This document shows, one piece after another, positions 18,793-26,920 of a DNA stretch of 64,000 nt. A model generated the notes under the pieces. It worked only from the letters and a program-made list of their open reading frames with translations, searched no databases and was not told the DNA's origin. The DNA lies in assembly GCF_008274215.1 (NCBI RefSeq), contig NZ_VTPS01000006.1, positions 1 through 64,000 of the forward strand, read 5' to 3'. The translations under genes were made by a program, and so were the position numbers. The stretch's first letter is position 1. Each line of letters begins with the position of its first letter. Source of the DNA: Calorimonas adulescens (lineage in GTDB: Bacteria; Bacillota; Thermoanaerobacteria; Thermoanaerobacterales; UBA4877).

Positions 18793-18971
18793 TAACTTGT
18801 CATAACATTATTTTTGACACAGCAAATAATGTATATTTGTAATTTACAATGCAATTTAATATTGTTAAAATATTAAAAGGAGAGGTTATGAATATTAATT
18901 GAATAACATAGCTTAAGCGTAAATATATGCAACCAGACAAAGTAAGAATATTTAAAGAGAGGTATTTATTC

Positions 18972-19205
18972 ATGCCAACTGTGTATAGAGAAGGGAAATA
19001 TAGATTTTTCTTTTTTAGTAATGAAGGAGTAGAACCTCCACACATACATGTGGAGTCAGATAATAAATATGCAAAATTTTGGCTTGATCGTGTGACCTTA
19101 GCCGAATCTTATGGATTTAAAGCATTTGAATTATCCGAAATAAGCAAAATAATTGAAAAAAATTTATATATGCTGAGGAGGGAATGGGATGAGTATTTTG
19201 AATAA
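18972..19205 (+). CDS. DUF4160 protein
   Basis: A 77-residue cytoplasmic protein. The DUF4160 signature is clear: MPTVYREGKYRFFFFSNEG, EPPHIHVE, AKFWL and a C-terminal helix ending in the WDEYF segment. ATG 18972 has AAAGAGAGG 9 nt upstream; an in-frame ATG at 18927 is less well placed. It overlaps the next gene by 17 nt. DUF4160 and DUF2442 proteins are commonly encoded as neighbours and are often listed among toxin-antitoxin-like pairs; no activity can be claimed from sequence. The DNA is AT-richer than the flanks, suggesting transfer. Confidence 0.85.
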   Translation: MPTVYREGKYRFFFFSNEGVEPPHIHVESDNKYAKFWLDRVTLAESYGFKAFELSEISKIIEKNLYMLRREWDEYFE

Positions 19206-19458
19206 CGATATTTTCAAAGCAGTAGCTGTTGATGTTTGGTTTGATGACGACAAATTATATATTTTGCTAAGTGATGGCCGTGAAATGGGGGTCCCTTTAG
19301 AGTGGTTTCCCAAGCTCAAGAAAGCGACTCCCGAAGAAAAAGCTGATTGGCGTTTGATTGGTGGTGGAATAGGAATACGATGGGAAAAACTTGATGAAGA
19401 TATCTCGATTGAAGGTATTATCCGAGGGAGGGGAGCAGTATATAGGTCTATCAATTAA
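19189..19458 (+). CDS. DUF2442 protein
   Basis: An 89-residue protein with DUF2442 features: AVAVDVWFDDDKLYILLSDG, VPLEWFPKL, a central A-T-PEE helix (KKATPEEKADW) and the WEKLDEDISIEGII end. ATG 19189 follows GAGGAGGGA inside the DUF4160 gene, so the pair is translationally coupled. Its stop meets the stop of the convergent transposase remnant. Possible antitoxin-like partner of DUF4160; function not established here. Confidence 0.85.
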   Translation: MSILNNDIFKAVAVDVWFDDDKLYILLSDGREMGVPLEWFPKLKKATPEEKADWRLIGGGIGIRWEKLDEDISIEGIIRGRGAVYRSIN

Positions 19459-19985
19459 AAGAGTTCAGTTTTTACTTTTCCGTATTGAGGAATATTGGGC
19501 AGCCATAGTGCTTGTCTTATCATTTCATAGTCTTTATTTGATTTGCTTTTTAAATAGTATTCTTTATCGCTTTTTATCTTAGTAATTATGATGAGGTTTG
19601 CACTTTTTAATGCCTCATGGATTCTTTCTGTAGATATCTTTACATTCTTTTGCTGTAATATATATTCTAAGTATCTTTGTATTACCAGCGCCAGGTAGCA
19701 AAGAACGAAGTGGCCTTCAATACTTGATTTTGTCAATACAAATATAGGCCTTGCTTCAAAGTTGGATTTTAATACCCTGAAGCTTTCTTCTATCTTCCAT
19801 AGTCCATTAACTGCCTTGCCTGAAGAGCAGACCTTGTAAGCCATGACATATTCAAATCCCATGGATTTTATGTACCTTAAATGTTCACTAAAATTTGATA
19901 CAAGTGATATTAAGCATGTAGGTAGGTAATGAGGGTTCAAATTGTTGAGAAAATGATGGCTATGCAGTAGTGGAAACACAGCCAT
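19455..19985 (-). pseudogene. C-terminal remnant of an IS1634-family (IS4 superfamily) transposase
   Basis: About 170 residues that match the end of IS1634-type DDE transposases: GLWKIEESFRVLKSNFEARP, with the catalytic Glu of IEESFR, then GHFVLCYLALVIQRYLE. The N-terminal two-thirds with both catalytic Asp residues is absent and no terminal repeats were found, so it is immobile. It sits between the DUF4160/DUF2442 pair and the BREX operon and marks insertion and deletion in this block. Confidence 0.8.
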
Positions 19986-20018
19986 ATGAGAATATATAAG
20001 AGTGAGTAACCCTCTAAG

Positions 20019-20050
20019 ATTAAAAGTCCCCAGCTATGGGGGCTTTTAAT
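20019..20050 (+). terminator. Intrinsic terminator-like hairpin
   Basis: A 13-bp stem: ATTAAAAGTCCCC (20019-20031) with GGGGGCTTTTAAT (20038-20050), loop AGCTAT, one G-T pair, then TATCTACTTC. It could end either a lost upstream gene or shield the BREX promoter. Confidence 0.7.
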
Positions 20051-20057
20051 TATCTAC

Positions 20058-20090
20058 TTCTTTTAAAAAGATGAAGGAATTTTATATAAT
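20058..20090 (+). promoter_or_regulatory. 32-bp repeat copy 2 with candidate BREX promoter
   Basis: Bases 20058-20089 repeat 17807-17838 at 30/32. In this copy the element supplies TTTAAA (20062-20067), 17 nt, TATAAT (20085-20090), about 95 nt before brxF. Copy 1 lacks the final T of the -10. Confidence 0.5.
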
Positions 20091-20184
20091 TTGTAGAAAT
20101 ATTAAACTAATAATCACGTCTTTTGATGGATACATGACACACCGTGACAGAATGGTGGTTTAAAATATAAGGGGATGGTTTGAT

Positions 20185-20664
20185 TTGGATATTGAAGAAA
20201 AAATAATGGGGCTATTGAACAATCTGGATAACTCGTATTATCGGTTGATACTCATTGTAGGCGCAGGCGGCTCTGGAAAGACGGACATTTTGAAATCCAT
20301 TGCTGACCAGTGTGGGACATATGTCAACCTGGGCCTGGCCCTATCCGAGAAGCTCCTGGAGTATCCTATAGAGGAGAGGGCATATAAGGCCACAGACTGT
20401 CTCAGGGAGATATTAAACAGCATAGAGAAGGAACCGCTCCTGATAGATAATATTGAGCTGCTCTTTGCCCCACACCTCAAGTTAAATCCCTTGAGCCTTT
20501 TGAAGCATGAGAGCAGATACAGAAAGATTGTTGCGGCCTGGCCTGGCCGATTTGAAAACGACAAACTCATATATGCCGAGTACGGCCATCCGGAATACAA
20601 GACATACGGCAAGAATGGCATTGAGGTACCCATATTAGACTTAGAGAGGAGACAAATCCAATGA
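20185..20664 (+). CDS. brxF: BREX type 3 P-loop protein BrxF
   Basis: Small ATP-binding protein, 159 residues, first gene of type 3 BREX systems. Walker A is GAGGSGKTD (about residues 26-34) and a Walker B-like PLLIDNIELLF lies near residue 89. It starts with TTG 20185 behind AAGGGGATGG, and no ATG fits. Its stop overlaps brxC by 4 nt (ATGA). Its precise role is unknown; it belongs to the anti-phage exclusion system encoded through 35868. Three GGCCTGGCC repeats lie in its codons. Confidence 0.88.
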   Translation: MDIEEKIMGLLNNLDNSYYRLILIVGAGGSGKTDILKSIADQCGTYVNLGLALSEKLLEYPIEERAYKATDCLREILNSIEKEPLLIDNIELLFAPHLKLNPLSLLKHESRYRKIVAAWPGRFENDKLIYAEYGHPEYKTYGKNGIEVPILDLERRQIQ

Positions 20665-23600
20665 AATACAGCGAACTCATCCATTTTGAACCCATAGAGA
20701 CGGTAACCCAATTAAAGAGCGCCGATGACAAAGAAAAGGCGAAGTCTCTTATAAAGACCTATGTCATGTCCGATAAAATGGCAGATATGATATCAACGAT
20801 AGTAATTCAAAACCTGCGCTTTGATATCCCACAGGATAACAAAGGGGTATTTATAGTGGGCAACTATGGTACGGGCAAGTCCCATCTTATGTCTGTCATC
20901 TCCTCAATAGCAGAACACGAGGATCTTTTAGCACTGGTTGACAACCAGAGGTTTGTAAATGATGCGGCTGCCATTGCAGGTAGGTTTAAGGTATTGAGGA
21001 TAGAGATCGGAGGTGTTGAGACGCCCCTCAGAGATATAATACTAAACAAAATAGAGGAACACCTTAAGTCTCTGGGGATAGAGTACAGATTTCCCTCTGC
21101 CAGTACCATAGCCAACAACAAAGAAAGCCTTATGGAAATGATGTCACTGTTTCAGGATAAATATCCCGACTGCGGCTACCTGATTGTGGTAGACGAACTC
21201 CTCGATTATTTGAGAGGACAGAAGGAACATGAAATGATAAAGAGCCTGGGCTTTTTAAGAGAACTGGGCGAGGTGGCCAGCCTGAGCCGCATAAGGGTTA
21301 TAGCAGGGATACAGGAGGCCCTTTATGATGTTCCATCTTTTCAGAGGATGGCACAGGCTATCAAGAGGGTTATGGATAGGTTTAAACAGTTGTTTATTAC
21401 CCGTGAAGACATATCCTATGTCATATCAAATAGGCTCTTGAAAAAGGATGATAAACAGAAGAAATGGATAAGAAGACACCTTGAGAAATTCAGCCATCTC
21501 TATGAGGATATGTCCAGCAGGATGGACAGATACGTAGAGCTTTTCCCCATACACCCGATGTACATAGATGTCTTTGAAAAGATACTGGTGGTGGAAAAGA
21601 GGGAGATATTAAAGACTGTTTCAAGGGATATAAAGAAGATTATTGATAAAGAGATAGGGGATGAAGAGCCAGACCTGATATCCTTTGACGCCTATTGGAG
21701 TCATCTGAAGGAGGAAAAAGAATTGAGGACCATTCCCGGTGTGCGGGATGTTATAGACAAGGGAGGCAGACTGGAGGATATCATAGACCACTCTTTTCCC
21801 AAGAAGAGTACAAAGCCTCTGGCGTTAAGAATAATTCATGCCATCTGTGTATATCGCCTCACCACAGATGATTACACGAGCCCTATAGGTCTTACGGCAA
21901 AGCAGATGAGGGACGACCTCTGCCTTTATACCCATGTACCGGAGCTGACAGATGATTTTCTTCTTACTACAGTGGAGACCAGCTTGAAAGATATAATAAA
22001 GACGGTAAGCGGTCGGTTTATCGGCCATAATCAGGACAACGGGCAGTATTATCTCGATATCAAAAAGGACATAGACTATGATGCGGAGATAGAAAAAGAG
22101 GCCGATATCTTAGAGGAAGACGACCTTACAGATTCTTATTATGATGCCATATTAAAGGTTATGAAGTGGGATAAATCGGAATATGTACGTGGCATGAAGA
22201 TATGGGAGTATGACCTGCTGTGGGACGAGAAAAAAGTGATGCGGGAGGGCTACCTCTTCCTCGGCACCCCGGCGGATAGACCGACTGCACAGCCTCCCCA
22301 TGACTTTTATATTTACTTCATTAGTCCCTATGAGGGCGGAGGCTACTTTAAAGAGGATAAAGAGGATGAGGTATTCTTTGTATTAAAAAGGATGGATAAG
22401 GAGTTTGAATGGCATATAAAACTATACGCAGCATCCATAAGCCGGGCCAGCAGATCTTCTGCCGATGACAAAAAGATATATAATGCCAAGGCTGAGCAGC
22501 ATATGAAAGACATGGTAAATTGGCTTACAAAAAATGTTAGCAGTGCATTTGAGGTGATATACAGGGGAGTGAATTATGATTTATCTGAGGTTATAAAAGG
22601 CAGCTATGGACTTAAGGAGTTTAAAGACTATATCGACAGGGCGGCTTCAAACCTCCTATCCACATGGTTCAGGTCTGTTGCACCGGAATATCCTTCATTT
22701 AAAACCATAATAACCAAGGAAAACCGTGAGAAGGCGTTTAAGGATGCCTTAGACTACCTTAACGGCAGACATAGCGACAATGGACGCAGGGTCCTTGAGG
22801 CCCTTGAGCTCTTAGATGGGGACGAGGTGAGACCGGGCAAGTCAAGGTATGCCAGGAGTATACTGGAAAAGCTAAATACCCTTGAACCCGGCAGGGTCCT
22901 CAACAGGAAGGATATCCTTACAGAGATAAACGGCTATTATTACGACACTGCATACAGGCTTGAGGCGGAGTGGGTATTTGTTGCCATGGCTGCCCTTGTA
23001 TACAGTGGAGACATTGTAGTATCGATATCAGGAAAGGATTATGATGCTGCCGGTATGGATGAGCTGGCTAAGATGAATCCATTTAATCTTGTAAACTTTG
23101 CATATATTAAGAGGCCGGAGGGCCCTCCCATAGCTGCCATAAGGAAACTCATGGAGTTCCTGGGTTTGCCTCCAGGCCAGGCCAATTACTGGAATACCAG
23201 CGACACGGTAAACTCCGTTTTATCCAGTGCTGATGCTCTGACGAACAGGGTCATTGAGGCACAGAAAATCCTGTCAGCCGGTATCTCAGCCTGGGGCATA
23301 CCGTTTATAGACGACAAGGACATGATTGACTATAAGGAGGATATGAAAAAGCTATCAAATTTCCTGGACGGCCTTAAGAAGTTTAACACACCGGCTAAAT
23401 TGAAGAATTTCAGATATCAAGAAGCCGAGCTTGACGGCTACAAGGAATATGTAAAGATAATAGAAAAGATAGAAAAGCTAAAGGCTTTTAAGGATGAGAT
23501 AGACAGTATGACATCCTATCTCATGCAGGCAGAAGCATATATTGGGGATAAGGATTTGGAGGATGAAGTCAATAACCTTAAGGGTGAGCTCAAAGAGGCA

Positions 23601-24320
23601 GTTAAAAACGCTGCGAAATTGGATTCGAGTTTTATAGCCTCCTATAAGAAAAAACTGCAGTCTGCCATAGAGCGATACATTGACTGGTATATGGATAACC
23701 ACAAAAAATACAGGCTGGATGTAAATGATGATAACAGAAAAAAGAAAATAATGAATGGCGAGATTAAGTCAAAACTGGATGCCCTCAAAAATATTAAGGT
23801 GGTAAGCAGGTCTAAATATTTGGAGCTACTTGACAAATTGTCAAAATTGCAGACATGCTACAGTCTTACCAAGCAGGACATGGAGAAAAGCCCTGTATGC
23901 CATCACTGCGGCTTTAATCCACAGCAGGAAAATATCTTGGTATATGGAGAGCTGGACAAAATAGAAGAGGAAATGTCAGGGCTTCTATACCAGTGGAAAG
24001 ATGTCATACTGGATAATATTGAGGACCCGGCATTGAAAGACGATTTGCAGCTTTTAAACCCTGAACAGAGGAAAATCATCGAGGACTTTAAAAGAAGCAG
24101 GGAGCTACCTGACAGGATTGATTATCAGTTTGTAAGTACCATAGAGACGCTTTTAGAGGGCCTTGACGGGGTGAAAATATCAACAGATGACCTGATAAGC
24201 ACGCTTAAGGGCAATGGTACTCCATACACTATGGATGAGATGTATAGAAGATTTGATGAATATATAAAGAGTAAGACCAGGGGAAAGAACAAGGAAAAAA
24301 TCAGGATTATCATAGAATGA
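20661..24320 (+). CDS. brxC: BREX system ATPase BrxC (DUF6079), first copy
   Basis: Large AAA-type ATPase of the BREX complex, 1219 residues, cytoplasmic. The opening MKYSELIHFEPIETV is the family start. Walker A is GNYGTGKSH (about 67-75), Walker B YLIVVDELLDYLRG (about 173-186), sensor-like RVIAGIQEALYD. A long helical middle precedes a C-terminal C-x14-16-CxxC zinc-ribbon-like knuckle (CYSL to CHHCGF, about 1068-1082). It is coupled on both sides, to brxF and pglX. A second, divergent BrxC follows pglX, which is not the standard type 3 layout. Confidence 0.92.
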   Translation: MKYSELIHFEPIETVTQLKSADDKEKAKSLIKTYVMSDKMADMISTIVIQNLRFDIPQDNKGVFIVGNYGTGKSHLMSVISSIAEHEDLLALVDNQRFVNDAAAIAGRFKVLRIEIGGVETPLRDIILNKIEEHLKSLGIEYRFPSASTIANNKESLMEMMSLFQDKYPDCGYLIVVDELLDYLRGQKEHEMIKSLGFLRELGEVASLSRIRVIAGIQEALYDVPSFQRMAQAIKRVMDRFKQLFITREDISYVISNRLLKKDDKQKKWIRRHLEKFSHLYEDMSSRMDRYVELFPIHPMYIDVFEKILVVEKREILKTVSRDIKKIIDKEIGDEEPDLISFDAYWSHLKEEKELRTIPGVRDVIDKGGRLEDIIDHSFPKKSTKPLALRIIHAICVYRLTTDDYTSPIGLTAKQMRDDLCLYTHVPELTDDFLLTTVETSLKDIIKTVSGRFIGHNQDNGQYYLDIKKDIDYDAEIEKEADILEEDDLTDSYYDAILKVMKWDKSEYVRGMKIWEYDLLWDEKKVMREGYLFLGTPADRPTAQPPHDFYIYFISPYEGGGYFKEDKEDEVFFVLKRMDKEFEWHIKLYAASISRASRSSADDKKIYNAKAEQHMKDMVNWLTKNVSSAFEVIYRGVNYDLSEVIKGSYGLKEFKDYIDRAASNLLSTWFRSVAPEYPSFKTIITKENREKAFKDALDYLNGRHSDNGRRVLEALELLDGDEVRPGKSRYARSILEKLNTLEPGRVLNRKDILTEINGYYYDTAYRLEAEWVFVAMAALVYSGDIVVSISGKDYDAAGMDELAKMNPFNLVNFAYIKRPEGPPIAAIRKLMEFLGLPPGQANYWNTSDTVNSVLSSADALTNRVIEAQKILSAGISAWGIPFIDDKDMIDYKEDMKKLSNFLDGLKKFNTPAKLKNFRYQEAELDGYKEYVKIIEKIEKLKAFKDEIDSMTSYLMQAEAYIGDKDLEDEVNNLKGELKEAVKNAAKLDSSFIASYKKKLQSAIERYIDWYMDNHKKYRLDVNDDNRKKKIMNGEIKSKLDALKNIKVVSRSKYLELLDKLSKLQTCYSLTKQDMEKSPVCHHCGFNPQQENILVYGELDKIEEEMSGLLYQWKDVILDNIEDPALKDDLQLLNPEQRKIIEDFKRSRELPDRIDYQFVSTIETLLEGLDGVKISTDDLISTLKGNGTPYTMDEMYRRFDEYIKSKTRGKNKEKIRIIIE

Positions 24321-24334
24321 CGGGAGGATATCCG

Positions 24335-26902
24335 ATGGAGCTGACAAAAGAAGTGCTGGACAAGGTAAGGCATATAGAGGGTTTTCCCATAGGGAGGGAT
24401 GAGGACATCATAGCCATCTCAGACCCTCCTTACTATACAGCCTGCCCCAATCCATTTATAGACGAGTTTATTGAGAGGTATGGCCGTCCCTATGATGAGG
24501 AAAATGACAGCTATCACAGGGAGCCATTCACTGCTGATATATCTGAGGGCAAGAACGACCCCATATACAATGCCCATTCGTACCACACCAAGGTACCGCA
24601 TAAGGCCATAATGAGGTACATACTACACTACACAGAGCCGGGGGATATTGTATTTGACGGGTTTTGCGGCACAGGCATGACGGGGGTAGCTGCCCAGACG
24701 TGCGGCAATCCAGATCCTGAATTTAAGCTGAAGGTAGAAAACGAGATGAAGGCGAGGGGAGAAGAGGTGAAGTGGGGTGCCAGGAGGGCTATCCTGTGCG
24801 ACCTTTCTCCTGCTGCCACATTCATAGCCTATAACTACAACAGTCCAGTAAATGCTGCGGAGTTTGAGAAAGAGGCCAAGAGGATACTGGATGAGGTAGA
24901 AAAAGAGTGCGGCTGGATGTATGAAACCTATCACACAATAGATGGCGAGATTCAAAATGACGTAAAAGGCATGCCCATAAAGGGCAGGATAAACTACACC
25001 GTGTGGTCGGATGTTTTTGTCTGTCCGAGCTGCAGTGAGGAGGTAGTCTTCTGGGATGCAGCGGTAGACAAGGAGAGCGGCAAAGTCTTGGACGAGTTTG
25101 AGTGTCCTCACTGCGGGGCGTCATTATCCAAGGGAAAGATGGAGAGGGCCTGGAGGACATACTATGATAAGGCCATAGGCGAGACGGTGAGGCAGGCAAA
25201 GCAGGTGCCTGTCCTCATAAACTACACAGCCATGGGCAGGAGATATGAGAAAAAACCCGATGCCTATGACTTAGAGCTCATAGACAGGATAGAGGGCATG
25301 GATATACCATACTGGTATCCGACGGATAAAATACCGAAAGGAGATAAAACAGGAGAACCTCTGAGAATAGGCATAACCCATGTGCACCATTTTTATACAA
25401 AGAGGAATTTATGGGTATTGAGTGCACTGTATGAGAAAGCTAAACAGATTAATGATGATAATATAATTTCTAAATTAATATGGTTACTAAATTCCTCTCA
25501 AGAAAGAACTTCTGTACTAAATAGATATTTATTTGACAGGGGAGGCGGTGGTAAGGTTTCAGGAACTTTGTACATACCTTCACTGGTTAAAGAAAATTCA
25601 GTGTTTCATCATGTAAATCATCGGAAAGATTTAATTATTTCATGTTTAAATGTAAGTAAAAAAAATAATTTTCATAATTGTATATTTACACAAGCATGTT
25701 TTAATACCACTATCCCATCTAATTCCATAGACTATATATTCACTGTTCCTCCATTTGGCGATAACCTTATGTATTCGGAACTCAACTTCCTCTGGGAGGC
25801 ATGGCTTAAGGTCTTTACCAACAATAAACAAGAGGCCATCATAAACAGAGTGCAGGGTAAGGGGCTGCATGAGTACCAGGAGCTCATGGAAAAGTGCTTT
25901 GCTGAGATGTACAGGGTATTGAAGCCGGGCAGATGGATGACCGTGGAGTTTCACAATAGCAAAAACAGCGTCTGGAACGCCATACAGCAAGCCATACTCA
26001 AGGCGGGTTTTGTTATTGCGGATGTGAGGTCTCTGGATAAAAAGCAGGGGAGTTTTAATCAGGTTACGACAACCACTGCCATGAAAAAGGACATGATTAT
26101 CTCGGCATACAAGCCCAGGGCATCATTTGTAGAGGGATTCTTGAATAAGGCAGGCACGGAGGAGGCTGTATGGGATTATGTAAGGCAGCACCTGGAGAAG
26201 CTCCCGGTTGTTGTCGAAACTGACAAGGGAGAGATAGATATCGTAAAGGAGAGGACTCCACAGCTTCTCTACGACAGCATGATAAAGTTCCATGTGATGC
26301 ATGGCCTGGCCATACCCATGGGTGCCGCAGACTTTTACGCCGGGCTTGAAAAACACTTTATAGAAAGAGACGGGATGTATTTCCTTCCCACTCAGGTGAG
26401 CATTTATGACCGAAGGCGGATGATGGAAAATATGTCAGATCAGTTTTCATTCTTAGTCTCTGATGAGAAGACAGCCATCCAGTGGCTTTTGTGGGAACTG
26501 AGCAAAAGCTCTCAGACGTATCAGGATATAGAGCCGAAATTCCTGAAGGCATTCCACCAGGCAAGGCATGAGAGTATGCCTGAGCTTTCAGAGATTCTTG
26601 AAGAAAACTTTCTCAAGGATGAAGAGGGTAGATGGTATATACCCGATCCAAACAAGAAGTCAGATCTGGAAAGACTTAGAGAAAAGACACTGCTAAAACA
26701 GTTCGAGGAGTATAAAAACAGCAGGGGCAGGCTAAAAGAATTCAGGAGTGAGGCCATAAGGGCCGGATTTAAGAAGTGTTGGGGAGATAAAGACTACAAG
26801 ACCATAGCTGATATAGGGGACAGGCTGCCATCCGACATACTGGAAGAGGACGATGTCATCATGATGTATTATGATAATGCCCTCACGAGGTTGGGGCAGT
26901 GA
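24335..26902 (+). CDS. pglX: BREX type 3 DNA methyltransferase PglX (PglXI type)
   Basis: Adenine-type methyltransferase that marks host DNA in BREX, 855 residues from ATG 24335 (GGGAGG 9 nt upstream; ATG 24317 overlaps brxC). SDPPYYTACPNPF lies near residue 23; motif I VFDGFCGTGMTG near 107; a zinc ribbon CPSC...CPHC near 229-262; motif IV-like FTVPPFGDNLMYSELNFLWE near 469. The motif IV triad is normally D/N/S-P-P-F/Y; here the first residue is Val (codon GTT, 25745-25747), one base from GAT. Bases about 25400-25745 are markedly AT-richer than the rest of the gene, as if exchanged. Activity is therefore uncertain. Confidence 0.88.
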   Translation: MELTKEVLDKVRHIEGFPIGRDEDIIAISDPPYYTACPNPFIDEFIERYGRPYDEENDSYHREPFTADISEGKNDPIYNAHSYHTKVPHKAIMRYILHYTEPGDIVFDGFCGTGMTGVAAQTCGNPDPEFKLKVENEMKARGEEVKWGARRAILCDLSPAATFIAYNYNSPVNAAEFEKEAKRILDEVEKECGWMYETYHTIDGEIQNDVKGMPIKGRINYTVWSDVFVCPSCSEEVVFWDAAVDKESGKVLDEFECPHCGASLSKGKMERAWRTYYDKAIGETVRQAKQVPVLINYTAMGRRYEKKPDAYDLELIDRIEGMDIPYWYPTDKIPKGDKTGEPLRIGITHVHHFYTKRNLWVLSALYEKAKQINDDNIISKLIWLLNSSQERTSVLNRYLFDRGGGGKVSGTLYIPSLVKENSVFHHVNHRKDLIISCLNVSKKNNFHNCIFTQACFNTTIPSNSIDYIFTVPPFGDNLMYSELNFLWEAWLKVFTNNKQEAIINRVQGKGLHEYQELMEKCFAEMYRVLKPGRWMTVEFHNSKNSVWNAIQQAILKAGFVIADVRSLDKKQGSFNQVTTTTAMKKDMIISAYKPRASFVEGFLNKAGTEEAVWDYVRQHLEKLPVVVETDKGEIDIVKERTPQLLYDSMIKFHVMHGLAIPMGAADFYAGLEKHFIERDGMYFLPTQVSIYDRRRMMENMSDQFSFLVSDEKTAIQWLLWELSKSSQTYQDIEPKFLKAFHQARHESMPELSEILEENFLKDEEGRWYIPDPNKKSDLERLREKTLLKQFEEYKNSRGRLKEFRSEAIRAGFKKCWGDKDYKTIADIGDRLPSDILEEDDVIMMYYDNALTRLGQ

Positions 26903-26920
26903 TATATTAGGGGGATATTT

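Noticed and set aside
17757-20090. CRISPR array associated with the RAMP relic
   Set aside because: Only one 32-bp element repeated once, 2.25 kb apart, without regular spacers.
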